From NCBI GenBank assembly GCA_934167165.1, contig CAKPKG010000003.1:10127-74126 (forward strand): 64,000 nucleotides of DNA. Direction: 5' to 3'. The notes beneath the pieces were generated by a model. The model was not told where the DNA came from. It did no database searches and was given only the letters and a program-made list of their open reading frames with translations. The stretch's first letter is position 1. Each line of letters starts with the position of its first letter. The stretch is from an uncultured Clostridia bacterium (GTDB lineage Bacteria > Bacillota > Clostridia > TANB77 > CAG-508). Positions 36,731 to 46,690 of this stretch are shown here, piece by piece. A program made the position numbers and the translations under genes.

Positions 36731-37111
36731 TTATTTAAAACGTACAAAAATTGCAACTGCAAATAAAATTAAAACAATACCAATTACAATTAGAATTATT
36801 GCAAGAATATTATCGAAAGTAAGACCGCTAGAGTCAGCAGTTGTTGTAGTAACAACAGATGGGGAAGTAGGAGTGTTTTCATATAAATTATCTTGCTCGT
36901 CATATAAATTTTCTTGTTCATTTGCGCCTTCTATAACAACATCATTATCATCACCATATAGTTCGTTTACTATATCATTTGAATTTTCATTTTCAGATGA
37001 ACTATTGTTTAAAGGCAAATTCATATTAATTCCAAAACAATATGTATGTATAAACAGAATAAAAAATATTAATAATATACAAGTAAATAAAATTTTATAA
37101 TTTATTTTCAT
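36731..37111 (-). CDS. Small membrane protein with acidic linker
   Basis: The 126-residue protein has an N-terminal membrane helix (about 6-24), a central acidic Asn/Glu/Asp-rich linker and a C-terminal membrane helix (FDNILAIILIVIGIVLILFA, about 102-121). AGGAGGCTACAA selects the ATG at 37111. No family is recognised. It resembles its neighbour at 36225 in overall layout, and the two may be related in role. Confidence 0.6.
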   Translation of the reverse strand: MKINYKILFTCILLIFFILFIHTYCFGINMNLPLNNSSSENENSNDIVNELYGDDNDVVIEGANEQENLYDEQDNLYENTPTSPSVVTTTTADSSGLTFDNILAIILIVIGIVLILFAVAIFVRFK

Positions 37112-37216
37112 TTGTAGCCTCCTCATAAAACAACTGTAATAATAATATACAAAAAAAATATATTTGTCAATGTAAATGGGTATTAGAACTATATTGAGTT
37201 GTAAAATTTATTTGTA

Positions 37217-37245
37217 TTGCACATGGTTACATAATGTGGTATAAT
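37217..37245 (+). promoter_or_regulatory. Promoter of the 112-residue gene
   Basis: TTGCAC (37217-37222) and TATAAT (37240-37245) are separated by 17 bases. Confidence 0.65.
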
Positions 37246-37337
37246 ACTAATATGGCATTATTTTATAGCATTAATTACTTTTTTTGCTTAAATTGCCAAA
37301 AACTAGTGTAGGTATCATTTTTTAGGAGTGATGTTTT

Positions 37338-37676
37338 TTGTATAATTTTCCTAGCCGCCAAGAAAGGCGGTTAACAAAACTCTATCAACTGGCAGAACAC
37401 GGCGAGTTTAGATTAGAAGGAGTTATCCTTTATAAATCAGAGATAAAAAACTTAAGAAATAAAGGTTTTGAAGTCTTTGATATAAAAGAATTCCCTTCAG
37501 GCAAGAATTTATATTCTTGTATAATTTCCTGGGAAAAACCATATGGTGATTCTATACCTCATATAGTATATTCCTATATTCATCACATAATTGAGACTTT
37601 TCCAAAGGAATTTGCAGATTCTTTTGCAAAAGAACTGTACATAATTGCTAGAAGAGCTCAGTTATCTAAGGTTTAA
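37338..37676 (+). CDS. Hypothetical protein with TTG start, atypical codon use
   Basis: This 112-residue protein is unrecognised, with a basic start (SRQERRLTKL) and a mixed alpha/beta body ending in a helix of repeated Ala/Glu. The TTG at 37338 follows AGGAGTGATG with good spacing. The first codons form a hairpin, CCGCC-aagaaa-GGCGG, which includes an in-frame CGG (37368-37370) read as Arg11 without a shift. It has its own promoter and terminator. The composition resembles the other four CGG-Arg genes. Confidence 0.65.
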   Translation: MYNFPSRQERRLTKLYQLAEHGEFRLEGVILYKSEIKNLRNKGFEVFDIKEFPSGKNLYSCIISWEKPYGDSIPHIVYSYIHHIIETFPKEFADSFAKELYIIARRAQLSKV

Positions 37677-37705
37677 GATTACTTTTTAGCCTACACAAAG
37701 TTTTA

Positions 37706-37738
37706 CCCACTGTTCTTACAGTGGGCTTTTCTTTTTTA
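37706..37738 (+). terminator. Terminator after the 112-residue gene
   Basis: CCCACTGT pairs with ACAGTGGG around TCTT, followed by a T-rich run. Confidence 0.85.
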
Positions 37739-37768
37739 TTGTAAAGGCATACTTAAAAAATGTTTTTC

Positions 37769-39724
37769 TTATAGTAATTTTTCTAATTCTTTAATTTTGT
37801 CTCTTAATTCTGCTGCTTTTTCAAATTCCATACTAGCTGCATATTTTAGCATTTCGTCTGTTAACTTTTTAATTATATCTTCAATACTTTCATCTTTTTT
37901 AATTTCATATTTAGAACCTACATCTTCTATGATGGTTGCTTTTATAGCTTCTCTTACAGATTTTTTAATTGTTTGTGGTACAATACCATGTTCTTTATTA
38001 TATGTTTCTTGAATTGATCTTCTTCTGTTCGTTTCTGTTATTGCTTTTTCCATACTTTCTGTAAGTTCATCTGCATACATTATTACTTTTCCTTCTGAAT
38101 TTCTTGCTGCTCTTCCTATTGTTTGTATTAAAGAACGTTCACTACGAAGGAATCCTTCTTTATCTGCATCTAGTATTGCAACAAGTGAAACCTCCGGAAT
38201 ATCTAAACCTTCTCTTAAAAGATTAATTCCAACTAAAACATCAAATTCTCCAAGTCTTAAATTTCTTATTATTTCCATTCTTTCAAGAGCCTTTGTATCT
38301 GAATGCATATAATTTACTTTAATATCTAAGCTTTTTAAATAAGCAGTTAAGTCTTCCGCTTGTTTTTTGGTAAGTGTTGTAACTAGTACTCTTTCTTTTT
38401 TCTTTTCTCTTATTCTTATTTCATTAATTAAATCATCGATTTGATTTTCTACTGGTTTTACTTCTATTTTTGGATCTAGTAAGCCTGTAGGTCTAATAAT
38501 TTGTTCAACTATATTTCCTTTTGAATTTTCTTTTTCGTAATCTGCTGGTGTCGCACTTACAAATACACATTGATTAATTTTCTGTTCAAATTCATTAAAT
38601 TTAAGTGGCCTATTGTCAAAGGCTGATGGTAATCTAAATCCATAATTAACCAAAGATTCTTTTCTTGCTCTGTCTCCATTATACATTGCTCTTACTTGTG
38701 GTATTGTAGCATGAGATTCATCTATAAATAAAAGAAAATCATCTGGAAAGTAATCAAATAGGGTATAGGGTGCAGAGCCTGGTTTTCTTCCGCTTATGTG
38801 TCTTGAATAATTTTCTATTCCTTGACAAAATCCAGTTTCTATAAGCATTTCTATATCAAAATTTGTTCTTTCTTCTATTCTTTGTGCTTCTATTAATTTA
38901 TTTTGCGATTTAAAATATTCTACTCTTTCTTTTAATTCTTCTTCTATTGTTGTTATTGCATTTTTTAGTTTTCCTTCTCCTGCAACATAATGAGAGTTGG
39001 GACCTATTAAAACATGATTTCTAGTACCTATAGGCTTTCCGGTTAAAGGATTTATTTCTGCTATTTTTTCTATTTCATCTCCCCAAAATTCTACTCTTAA
39101 AGCACTTTCTTCTTGGCTTGAAGGATATATTTCTAGTATGTCGCCTTTTGCTCTAAATGTTCCTCTTTTGAAATCTATTTCATTTCTTGTGTATTGCATT
39201 TCAACAAGTCTCTTCATAATATCATTTCTACCTTTTTGCATACCAGGTCTTAAAGAAAGCATTAACTCTTGATAATCTTCTGGATCTCCTAAACCATATA
39301 TACATGAAACAGATGCAACTATTATTACATCTTTTCTTTCAAAAAGTGAAAGAGTTGCAGAGTGACGTAGCTTGTCTATTTCATCATTTACAGAAGAGTC
39401 TTTTTCTATATATGTATCTGATGAAGGAATGTAGCTTTCTGGTTGATAATAGTCATAGTATGATACAAAGTATTCTACTGCATTTTCTGGAAAGAACTCT
39501 TTAAACTCGGAATACAATTGTCCTGCTAATGTCTTATTATGTGCTAATATTAATGTTGGTTTTTGCACTTTTTGTATAACATTAGCCATCGTAAAAGTTT
39601 TACCAGAACCTGTAACGCCTAAAAGAGTTTGAAATTTTTTACCATTTTTTATTCCATTACTCAAATATTCAATTGCTTGTGGCTGGTCGCCAGTAGGTTT
39701 ATAGTCTGAATGTAATTTAAACAT
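37769..39724 (-). CDS. uvrB: Excinuclease ABC subunit B
   Basis: UvrB is the damage-verifying helicase of nucleotide excision repair. It has 651 residues with Walker [10 protein letters not shown] at about 36-44, the damage-binding beta hairpin region YYDYYQPE, the DEAD-like FIDESHA motif, [10 protein letters not shown] motif VI and a C-terminal UvrC-binding coiled coil ([16 protein letters not shown]). AGGAGGAAAT selects the ATG at 39724. The promoter carries a weak LexA-like site. Confidence 0.97.
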   Translation of the reverse strand: MFKLHSDYKPTGDQPQAIEYLSNGIKNGKKFQTLLGVTGSGKTFTMANVIQKVQKPTLILAHNKTLAGQLYSEFKEFFPENAVEYFVSYYDYYQPESYIPSSDTYIEKDSSVNDEIDKLRHSATLSLFERKDVIIVASVSCIYGLGDPEDYQELMLSLRPGMQKGRNDIMKRLVEMQYTRNEIDFKRGTFRAKGDILEIYPSSQEESALRVEFWGDEIEKIAEINPLTGKPIGTRNHVLIGPNSHYVAGEGKLKNAITTIEEELKERVEYFKSQNKLIEAQRIEERTNFDIEMLIETGFCQGIENYSRHISGRKPGSAPYTLFDYFPDDFLLFIDESHATIPQVRAMYNGDRARKESLVNYGFRLPSAFDNRPLKFNEFEQKINQCVFVSATPADYEKENSKGNIVEQIIRPTGLLDPKIEVKPVENQIDDLINEIRIREKKKERVLVTTLTKKQAEDLTAYLKSLDIKVNYMHSDTKALERMEIIRNLRLGEFDVLVGINLLREGLDIPEVSLVAILDADKEGFLRSERSLIQTIGRAARNSEGKVIMYADELTESMEKAITETNRRRSIQETYNKEHGIVPQTIKKSVREAIKATIIEDVGSKYEIKKDESIEDIIKKLTDEMLKYAASMEFEKAAELRDKIKELEKLL

Positions 39725-39748
39725 ATTTCCTCCTAACATATCTTATAA

Positions 39749-39777
39749 ATTATATCATACAGTACAAATGTTTGCAA
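39749..39777 (-). promoter_or_regulatory. uvrB promoter with weak LexA-like site
   Basis: On the minus strand, TTGCAA and TATAAT are 17 bases apart. In the spacer, CAAACATTTGTAC resembles the LexA box CGAAC-N4-GTTCG imperfectly. SOS control is plausible because uvrB is an SOS gene in many Firmicutes. Confidence 0.5.
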
Positions 39778-39929
39778 TAGATTAATGTGATATAGGACAG
39801 CGAAAAAATCACAAATCACAATAAATTGAATACAGATCTTAAAAAGTACTAGAAAAAAGTCATGTTAAATGTTATAATATATATATTACACAATATGTGT
39901 TTTATAAATTAACCAGGAGGGGCTTTAAT

Positions 39930-40235
39930 ATGCCAAAAGAATTAACAACAACAAAACTCCCATCAGGGAGTAAAGAATTTTTTGAAGCAATCAGCCGGTT
40001 AGAAAATGCAGGCCCAGATTGCAACAACAAGTTCGAAATGGCAAACTATTGTTGCAAATTATGCACTAAAGCCAACGCAAGCAATTGCGAAGACTGTTAT
40101 GTGCAGACAGTCGGAGATCTGAATGATCCATATCGAAAGAAAATTGAAGAAAATTCTTCAACAGGTATGTATTCGTCCGGCATCTATAAAGACAAAAATG
40201 GGTACCATTATTCACATCCTCAAGGTAGTGGTTAA
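39930..40235 (+). CDS. Small Cys-rich protein, atypical codon use
   Basis: The 101-residue protein has seven Cys, several in CCKLCTK and NCEDC contexts that suggest metal binding. AACCAGGAGGGGC precedes the ATG at 39930. An in-frame CGG (39996-39998) is read as Arg23 in the Ser-Arg-Leu context; skipping its C would give TAG next, so no shift can apply here. Codons such as TCG, TCC and GGC are commoner than in the neighbours, suggesting transfer. A strong terminator follows. Function unknown. Confidence 0.7.
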   Translation: MPKELTTTKLPSGSKEFFEAISRLENAGPDCNNKFEMANYCCKLCTKANASNCEDCYVQTVGDLNDPYRKKIEENSSTGMYSSGIYKDKNGYHYSHPQGSG

Positions 40236-40240
40236 TGGGC

Positions 40241-40270
40241 AAAAAAGCTAGATATGTCTAGCTTTTTTTG
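40241..40270 (+). terminator. Terminator after the Cys-rich protein gene
   Basis: AAAAAGCTAGA pairs with TCTAGCTTTTT around TATG and is followed by T bases. Confidence 0.9.
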
Positions 40271-40350
40271 TTGAATAATAAAAATTTTAGTGATTTTTTA
40301 TATTATTCATGGTATAATAATATGTAGCTTTGTTTTATTGGGAGGCAAAT

Positions 40351-43189
40351 ATGAACGATAGTATAATAATAAAAGGTGCTAAAGAGCATAACTTAAAAAA
40401 TATAAATTTAACAATTCCAAGAGATAAATTAGTTGTAATAACAGGACTTTCTGGTTCTCGGAAAATCTTCTCTTGCGTTTGATACATTGTATGCAGAAGG
40501 ACAAAGAAGATACGTAGAGAGCTTATCTAGTTATGCAAGGCAATTCTTGGGGTTAATGGAAAAACCAAATGTAGAGTTAATAGAAGGATTATCACCAGCA
40601 ATTTCAATAGACCAAAAAACAACTTCTAAAAACCCACGTTCTACAGTTGGAACAGTAACAGAAATATATGATTACATTCGTTTACTATATGCAAGAATTG
40701 GTGTACCACATTGCCCTAATTGTGGTAAAAAAATAGAAAAGCAAACAATAGACCAAGTTGTAGATTCTCTTATGGAGTTAGAAGAAGGAACAAAAATACA
40801 AGTCTTTGCTCCTGTAGTAAGAGGTAGAAAAGGTGAGTATACAAAACTATTAGAGGATTTTAGTAAAGAGGGATTTGTTAGAGTAAGAGTAGATGATCAA
40901 ATTTATGAATTAACAGATGACATAGAAATAGATAGAAAGAAAAAACATAATATAGATATAATTGTAGATAGATTAGTTATAAAAGAAGATATTAGAAGCA
41001 GACTAACAGAGAGCGTTGAAACTGCATTTAAATATGCAAATAATCTTGTACTAGTTGGAATAGGTGGAACCACAGAAACTAGGGATGTTTTATATAGCCA
41101 AAACTATGCATGTCCAGATTGTAATATTAGCTTTGAAGAATTGTCTCCAAGGATGTTCTCTTTTAACAATCCATTTGGGGCATGCCCAGAATGTTTAGGA
41201 ATTGGATATTTAATGAAAATGGATGAAGATTTAATAATTCCTGATAAAAATAAAACATTATATGATGGTGTAAAAGCATTTGGAGCTAGTACTATGAAAA
41301 AAGGCGATACTATGGCTAAAATGTATTTTGAGAGTATTGCAAAACATTATGGTGTAAAAATAAAAGATGTTCCAATAAAAAAATTACCTAAAGAGTTTTT
41401 AAATAAAATATTATATGGAACAGGAACAGAAGAAATAGATTTTGAATATCAATCAGCTGCAGGAACAAGAAAATTTACGGCTCCATTTGAAGGCGTAATA
41501 CCAACACTAGATAGACGTTACAGAGAAACAAAATCACAAGGTATGAGAGACTTTTACGAAATGTATATGAGTAATAGCCATTGTGACAGTTGTAATGGAG
41601 CAAGACTAAAAAAAGAAAGTTTGGCTGTAACAGTTGGAACAAAAAATATTCAAGAACTAACAGATATGCCAATAAATAAAATAAGAAAATATTTAAACGA
41701 ATTGCAATTAAGCAAAACAAAAAAAATGATAGCAGAACAAATTTTAAAAGAAATAGATGCAAGACTTCAATTTTTAATAGATGTAGGTTTGGAATATTTA
41801 ACACTTTCTAGGTCAGCAGGAACATTATCTGGAGGAGAAGCACAAAGAATTCGTTTGGCAACCCAAATAGGTTCAGGGTTAACTGGTGTATTGTATATAT
41901 TGGACGAACCAAGTATTGGGTTACATCAAAGAGACAATGATAAACTTTTAGCAACATTAAAAAGATTAAGAGATTTAGGAAATACCGTAATTGTAGTAGA
42001 ACATGACGAAGACACTATGTATGCTGCTGATATGGTAATAGATATAGGACCAGGTGCAGGTGTACATGGAGGAAATGTAATAGCTCAAGGAACTGCAGAA
42101 GAGATAAAAAATATTCCAGATTCTATTACTGGACAATATTTAAGTGGAAGAAAGAAAATTGCAGTACCTAAAAAAAGAAGAAAAGCAAAACCAGTTTCTA
42201 TTACAATTAAAGGTGCAAAAGAGAACAACCTTAAAAATTTAGATGTAAAAATACCACTAGGAGTATTTACTTGTGTAACAGGTGTTTCAGGTTCTGGAAA
42301 AAGTTCGCTTATAAATGAAGTTTTATATAAGAATTTAGCAAAAAAATTATATGGTTCATCAGAAAAAGGTGGAAAATGCAAAGAAATAGTTGGAGTAGAA
42401 AATATAGATAAGATAATAAATATAGATCAATCTCCAATTGGTAGAACTCCTCGTTCTAATCCAGCAACATATACTGGTGTGTTTGACTATATAAGAGATA
42501 TATTTGCAAATACCAATGAAGCAAAATTAAGAGGATATCAAAAAGGAAGATTTAGCTTTAATGTTGCAGGAGGAAGATGTGAAGCTTGTCAAGGAGATGG
42601 AGTTTTAAAAATAGAAATGCACTTCTTGCCAGATGTTTATGTACCATGTGAAGTATGTAAAGGAAAAAGATATAATAAAGAAACATTAGAAGTAAAATAT
42701 AAAGGAAAAAGCATATCAGACATACTAGAAATGACAGTAGAAGAGGCTTTAGAATTTTTTGCAAATGTACCTAAAATAAAACAAAAAATTCAAACATTAT
42801 ATGATGTAGGACTTGGTTATATTAAACTTGGACAACCATCAACGACACTTTCAGGAGGAGAAGCACAAAGAATTAAATTGGCAACAGAACTTTCTAAAAG
42901 ACCAACAGGAAAAACTTTATATATATTAGATGAACCTACAACTGGACTTCATATAGCAGATGTTCACAAATTAGTAGATATATTACAAAGATTAGTAGAT
43001 ACAGGAAATACTATTGTGGTAATTGAACACAATTTGGATTTAATAAAAACAGCAGATTACATTATAGATTTAGGACCAGAAGGTGGAGACAACGGAGGAG
43101 AAATAGTTGCAACAGGAACACCAGAACAAATAATTAGAAATGATAGGTCATATACAGGAAAATTCTTAAAAAAATATTTAGAGTTGTAA
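40351..43189 (+). CDS. uvrA: Excinuclease ABC subunit A, needs one +1 shift in Walker A
   Basis: UvrA is the damage-sensing ATPase of nucleotide excision repair. The ATG at 40351 follows GGGAGGCAAAT; 36 codons end in GGA CTT TCT GGT TCT. An extra C at 40459 then precedes GGA AAA TCT, and the +1 frame gives the family P-loop GLSGSGKSS and remains open for 909 codons, 945 residues in total. Zinc motifs CPNC/CDSC, two ABC signatures LSGGEAQRI and a second P-loop GVSGSGKSS (intact, no extra C) are present. Unshifted reading stops eight codons after CGG. Confidence 0.96.
40459..40462 (+). other. CGG +1 recoding site in uvrA (Walker A)
   Basis: GGT TCT, extra C at 40459, then GGA AAA TCT TCT. The second P-loop of the same protein (GGT TCT GGA AAA AGT, about 42292) is spelled without the C, a useful internal control. 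Confidence 0.9.
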
Positions 43190-43191
43190 GA

Positions 43192-43220
43192 TTGACATAA
43201 CTAGTTTAATGGTATATAAT
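43192..43220 (+). promoter_or_regulatory. Promoter of the 94-residue gene
   Basis: TTGACA (43192-43197) and TATAAT (43215-43220) are separated by 17 bases. Confidence 0.75.
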
Positions 43221-43247
43221 TAGAAAAAAATTAGGAGGCAATATGAT

Positions 43248-43532
43248 ATGGCACAAGCAAAATTAATAAGAGCAGAAGAAGTTGAAAATGGAATAAAATT
43301 AACTTTTTTAGATTTTGATGGTAATGAAAAATCAGGAGTTTACAATGGAAAAAAATTAGATTTAGAAGATTTTGAAAAAATGATAGGGCATCAAATGAGT
43401 TTTAGTGAATCAGATAAAGTTGTAGATAAATACGAAGAAACTTTTACAAATTTTATGAATGTACACAAAGCTTGGGAAGAAAATGGCAGACCATCATTTT
43501 GTGATGATTCTAAACATGGAATGGATAGATAG
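43248..43532 (+). CDS. Hypothetical small protein
   Basis: This 94-residue soluble acidic protein has no recognised domain. It reads as a short beta-rich start (GIKLTFLDFDGNEKSG) and a helical end. It has its own promoter (TTGACA-17-TATAAT) and a strong ribosome binding site (TTAGGAGGCAAT), so it is probably well expressed. A shared bidirectional terminator follows. Confidence 0.7.
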   Translation: MAQAKLIRAEEVENGIKLTFLDFDGNEKSGVYNGKKLDLEDFEKMIGHQMSFSESDKVVDKYEETFTNFMNVHKAWEENGRPSFCDDSKHGMDR

Positions 43533-43540
43533 AGAAAAGT

Positions 43541-43575
43541 AAAAGAGCAAGATTTAACTCAATCTTGCTCTTTTA
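43541..43575. terminator. Bidirectional terminator
   Basis: AAAAGAGCAAGATT pairs with AATCTTGCTCTTTT around TAACTC, between the 94-residue gene and the converging 29-residue frame. Confidence 0.85.
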
Positions 43576-43594
43576 AGTATTATATTGCTTTAGG

Positions 43595-43684
43595 CTATTT
43601 GCAATTATTATTGTCTATTCTTTCATTTCTATTGTTGTTTTTGTTTTCTTTGTTTTGCTTATTTTCTTTATTTTTCTTTGACAT
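43595..43684 (-). CDS. Tiny Asn/Lys-rich protein
   Basis: A 29-residue frame begins at the complement of 43682-43684 with a perfect GGAGGTG site nine bases upstream and ends before the shared terminator. The product is almost only Lys, Asn, Glu and Arg (MSKKNKENKQ and so on) with a final Cys-Lys. The ribosome binding site and terminator support translation. It recalls very small spore-core or Asn-rich peptides of clostridia, but no family is recognised. Confidence 0.55.
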   Translation of the reverse strand: MSKKNKENKQNKENKNNNRNERIDNNNCK

Positions 43685-43801
43685 AGAAGAAACACCTCCA
43701 AATTTAATTTACAATAATATTATTTTCAAAATTGTAAAAAATATTCTAATATAAATTGTTAAATATCGAAATTTATTATATAATTCAAAAAGAGGTAAAA
43801 A

Positions 43802-44269
43802 ATGAAAAAAATAATTGAAATTCTAAAAGATAAAAATCAAACAATAGCATGTATGGAATCATGTACAGGAGGAATGCTCGCAAATGAAATAACAAATATT
43901 GATGGATCTAGCGATGTATTTAATTTAGGTCTTGTAACATACTCAAATGAATGGAAAGAGTATTTCGGAGTAAACAAAAAAGTAATAGAAGAATATACTG
44001 TATATAGCACAAATGTTGCAAAAGAAATGGCGAAAACTGTTTCAAACCTTGCAAGATCTAATTGGGGAATTGGAATTACAGGACAATTAGGAAAAAAAGA
44101 TTTAAAAAATAATAGCGATGAATTAAACACAGTATATTTTTCAATATATAATAGAGATAAAAACAAATATTTTGATTATACTGTAAATCCTATAGGAGAG
44201 AATAAATTAGAGAAAAAACAAGATGTAGTAAAGAATATTAAGGAGATTTTTTATGAAATATGTAAATGA
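43802..44269 (+). CDS. CinA C-terminal domain protein (PncC-like amidase)
   Basis: The 155-residue protein matches the C-terminal domain of CinA, the NMN amidohydrolase (PncC), which deamidates nicotinamide mononucleotide. The family motif ESCTGGMLANEIT with the catalytic Ser is at about 19-31, followed by the VTYSNEWK segment and WGIGITGQLG. The usual N-terminal COG1058 domain is absent. It overlaps murD by 17 bases, so the two are cotranscribed and probably translationally coupled. Confidence 0.82.
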   Translation: MKKIIEILKDKNQTIACMESCTGGMLANEITNIDGSSDVFNLGLVTYSNEWKEYFGVNKKVIEEYTVYSTNVAKEMAKTVSNLARSNWGIGITGQLGKKDLKNNSDELNTVYFSIYNRDKNKYFDYTVNPIGENKLEKKQDVVKNIKEIFYEICK

Positions 44270-45653
44270 AAAATTAGAAGAATTTAATAATTATATAAAA
44301 GGTAAAAAAGTTGCAATAATAGGCTTAGGAGTAAGTAATATTCCGCTAATAGATGAACTATATAAATTAGGTGCCAACATAACATTATTTAATAATAAAG
44401 ATATTGAAAGTTTAGATAAAAACATTCTAGATAAGATATATGAATACAAATTAAAGTTTTCTTTTGGTGACAATTATTTAAACAAATTAGTAGGATTTGA
44501 TGTAATATTCAGAAGCCCTTCTTGTAGGCCTGATACACCTCAAATAGAAGCAGAAGTAAAAAGAGGAGCACTTTTAACTTCCGAAATAGAGTTGGTATTA
44601 GAAATGTGCCCAGGTACGACTATTGCTATAACAGGAAGCGATGGAAAAACAACAACAACGTCTTTAATATATGAAATTCTAAAAGAACAAGGATTAAATT
44701 GCTTTTTAGGTGGAAATATTGGTATACCATTATTTACAAAAATAAAAGAAATGAAACCAGAAGACTATATTGTGTTAGAATTAAGTAGTTTTCAATTAAT
44801 GACAATGAAAGTAAGCCCAAATGTAGCAGTAGTAACAAATGTTAGCCCAAATCATTTAGATATACATAAATCATATGAAGAATACAAAGAAGCAAAAGCC
44901 AACATCTTTAAAATGCAAAGTGAAAACGATTTACTTGTATTAAATTATGACAATGATATAACAAGAAACTTTGCAAAAGAAGCAAATGCAAAAGTAATAT
45001 ATTTTAGTAGTAAAGAGAAATTAGATAATGGAATTATATTAGATGATAATATTATAAAAGAATGTGAAAATGGTTTAAGAAGACATATTGTAAATACAAA
45101 AAATATTAAATTAAGAGGAGTACATAACGCAGAAAATATATGTGCAGCAATTGCCGCAACAAGTAGATTTGTAAATGTAGAAAATCAAGCAAAAGCAATA
45201 AGCAAATTTCCAGGTGTAGAACATAGGCTAGAATTTGTAAAAGAAATAAATGGAGCAAAATGGTATAATGATTCAATTGCCTCAAGCCCAACAAGAACAA
45301 TTGCAGGATTAAAATCTTTTGATGAAAACATAATTTTAATTGCAGGAGGATATGACAAACATTTAGACTATACGCCAATTGCAAAACCAATTGTAGAAAA
45401 TGTTGGAGCATTGATATTATTAGGCCAGACAGCAAACAAAATATATAGTGCAGTAACATATGAATTAAAGTTTACAAAAAAAGAATTACCAATATGTAAA
45501 GTAACTACATTAGAAGAAGCAATACAAAAAGCAAAAGAAGTAAGCAAAAAAGGAGATGTAGTACTGTTTTCACCAGCAAGCGCAAGCTTTGACATGTTTA
45601 AAAATTTTGAAGAAAGAGGAAATAAATTTAAGCAAATATTAAATAAATTGTAA
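44253..45653 (+). CDS. murD: UDP-N-acetylmuramoyl-L-alanine:D-glutamate ligase
   Basis: MurD adds D-glutamate to UDP-MurNAc-L-Ala in peptidoglycan precursor synthesis. The product of 466 residues has the N-terminal nucleotide-binding domain (VAIIGLGVSN), the ATP-binding P-loop TGSDGKTTTT at about 129-138, SSFQL and NVSPNHLDIH in the central domain, and the C-terminal ligase domain with NDSIASSPT and ILIAGGYDKH. Its length is standard. It overlaps the PncC-like gene at the start. Confidence 0.95.
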   Translation: MKYVNEKLEEFNNYIKGKKVAIIGLGVSNIPLIDELYKLGANITLFNNKDIESLDKNILDKIYEYKLKFSFGDNYLNKLVGFDVIFRSPSCRPDTPQIEAEVKRGALLTSEIELVLEMCPGTTIAITGSDGKTTTTSLIYEILKEQGLNCFLGGNIGIPLFTKIKEMKPEDYIVLELSSFQLMTMKVSPNVAVVTNVSPNHLDIHKSYEEYKEAKANIFKMQSENDLLVLNYDNDITRNFAKEANAKVIYFSSKEKLDNGIILDDNIIKECENGLRRHIVNTKNIKLRGVHNAENICAAIAATSRFVNVENQAKAISKFPGVEHRLEFVKEINGAKWYNDSIASSPTRTIAGLKSFDENIILIAGGYDKHLDYTPIAKPIVENVGALILLGQTANKIYSAVTYELKFTKKELPICKVTTLEEAIQKAKEVSKKGDVVLFSPASASFDMFKNFEERGNKFKQILNKL

Positions 45654-45657
45654 TTTC

Positions 45658-45765
45658 ACGAAGTGAGAAGTGTGAGGTGAGAAGTGCGAAGAATAGGGAA
45701 AGGCCTGCGAAGCCTTGCCCCTATAAATCCCACCTCCCACATCCAACTTCTCACTTCAATTAAAC
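45658..45765. repeat. Dispersed heptad inverted-repeat element
   Basis: A complete copy directly after murD: CGAAGTGAGAAGTGTGAGG left arm, AAAGGCCTGCGAAGCCTT hairpin, ATAAATCCCACCTCCC and TCACTTCAATTAAAC right arm, with outer AT-rich ends. Confidence 0.85.
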
Positions 45766-45789
45766 AAATTCAAATTCAATCCAAAGATT

Positions 45790-45955
45790 ATATTTTATAT
45801 AATCTTTATTTTTATTGAATAGGAAAATCTCCGATTTTTCCTATTCAATAAAAATGCTATAATCGCTATTGCCTTTGAAATTTCCTCATTTTATTCGGAA
45901 ACTCAAATCGGCGAGAAAAAAAGTGTAGCAAAGCCACTTTTTTTGCAATAAAAGA
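45790..45955 (-). ncRNA. Two-copy structured intergenic element, copy B (minus strand)
   Basis: Read on the minus strand this is the same arrangement as 35551-35690: a first hairpin (AAAAAAAGTG pairing with CACTTTTTTT), the nearly identical core (CTCGCCGATTTGAGTTTCC to GGCAATAGCGATTATAGC) and a second hairpin (TATTGAATAGGAAAA with TTTTCCTATTCAATA). Stem sequences differ from copy A but remain paired, while the core differs at only a few of about 60 bases. Confidence 0.55.
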
Positions 45956-45999
45956 TTACCTTCTGCATATAATGTAACATGCAAAAAGGAGGTTTAGTA

Positions 46000-46581
46000 A
46001 TGAATTATCAAAATTATGAAGAATATATGAGGAGTGTACTTGGATATTCTCCATACACAGAAAGAAATTATACATATACAGATTCACAAGAAGATATGTA
46101 TAATTATGCAAATGAGATGACTATAAACACTATGCCACAACAAGATTTAACAGCTTTTTACCCAGAGATATATAAAATTATATATCCAATGGTATGCAAA
46201 GCTTGTAATATGAATTCTAATCGTGAAATCACAAAAGATTTGTTAGAACAAATGACAGATGAAATATATAGAAATATAGAACCAGAAGAACAAGCTACAA
46301 CAAGAATAGAGCCACAATTGAAAAATGGAGATGTAATAAATCCAAATGCAAAAGAACCTGAACAACGAACAAGAGAAACAAGACAAAACAATTTCTTGTT
46401 AAGGGATCTAATAAGAATTTTATTATTAAAAGAGTGGGGAAGACCTAATAGGCCACCAATTAGACCACCATTTCCACCGGGAGGAGGAAGACCACCAATG
46501 GGACCAGGGCCAGGAATGCCACCACCTAATAGACCACCAAGACCCCCAATGGGACCACCACAAAGGCCGAGATATTTTTAA
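46000..46581 (+). CDS. Proline-rich C-terminal protein, possible spore-surface protein
   Basis: The 193-residue protein has an N-terminal acidic Tyr-rich part (YMRSVLGYSPY), a helical domain with two Cys (MVCKACNM) and a strongly Pro/Arg/Gly-rich tail (about 150-193). AAAGGAGGTTTAGTA selects the ATG at 46000. The layout recalls clostridial spore coat or exosporium proteins, but homology is not seen, so this is only a suggestion. Confidence 0.6.
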   Translation: MNYQNYEEYMRSVLGYSPYTERNYTYTDSQEDMYNYANEMTINTMPQQDLTAFYPEIYKIIYPMVCKACNMNSNREITKDLLEQMTDEIYRNIEPEEQATTRIEPQLKNGDVINPNAKEPEQRTRETRQNNFLLRDLIRILLLKEWGRPNRPPIRPPFPPGGGRPPMGPGPGMPPPNRPPRPPMGPPQRPRYF

Positions 46582-46585
46582 ACTA

Positions 46586-46690
46586 AATTGAGGTGAGATG
46601 TGTGAAGTGAGAAGTGTGAAAAAATAGGGAAAAGCCTATGAAGCTTTAACTCTATGATCTTCATTTCACACTTCGCACCTCGTGAAAAAT
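46586..46690. repeat. Dispersed heptad inverted-repeat element, variant copy
   Basis: GAGGTGAGATGTGTGAAGTG, the hairpin AAAAGCCTATGAAGCTTT and TTTCACACTTCGCACCTCG. The arms appear exchanged relative to the main form while the central hairpin keeps its orientation, suggesting an internal inversion or an independent arrangement of the same heptads. Confidence 0.7.

Noticed and set aside
36225..37111. The two small minus-strand membrane proteins as recoded halves of one gene
   Set aside because: Each has its own strong ribosome binding site, start and stop, and a terminator lies between them; no CGG links them.
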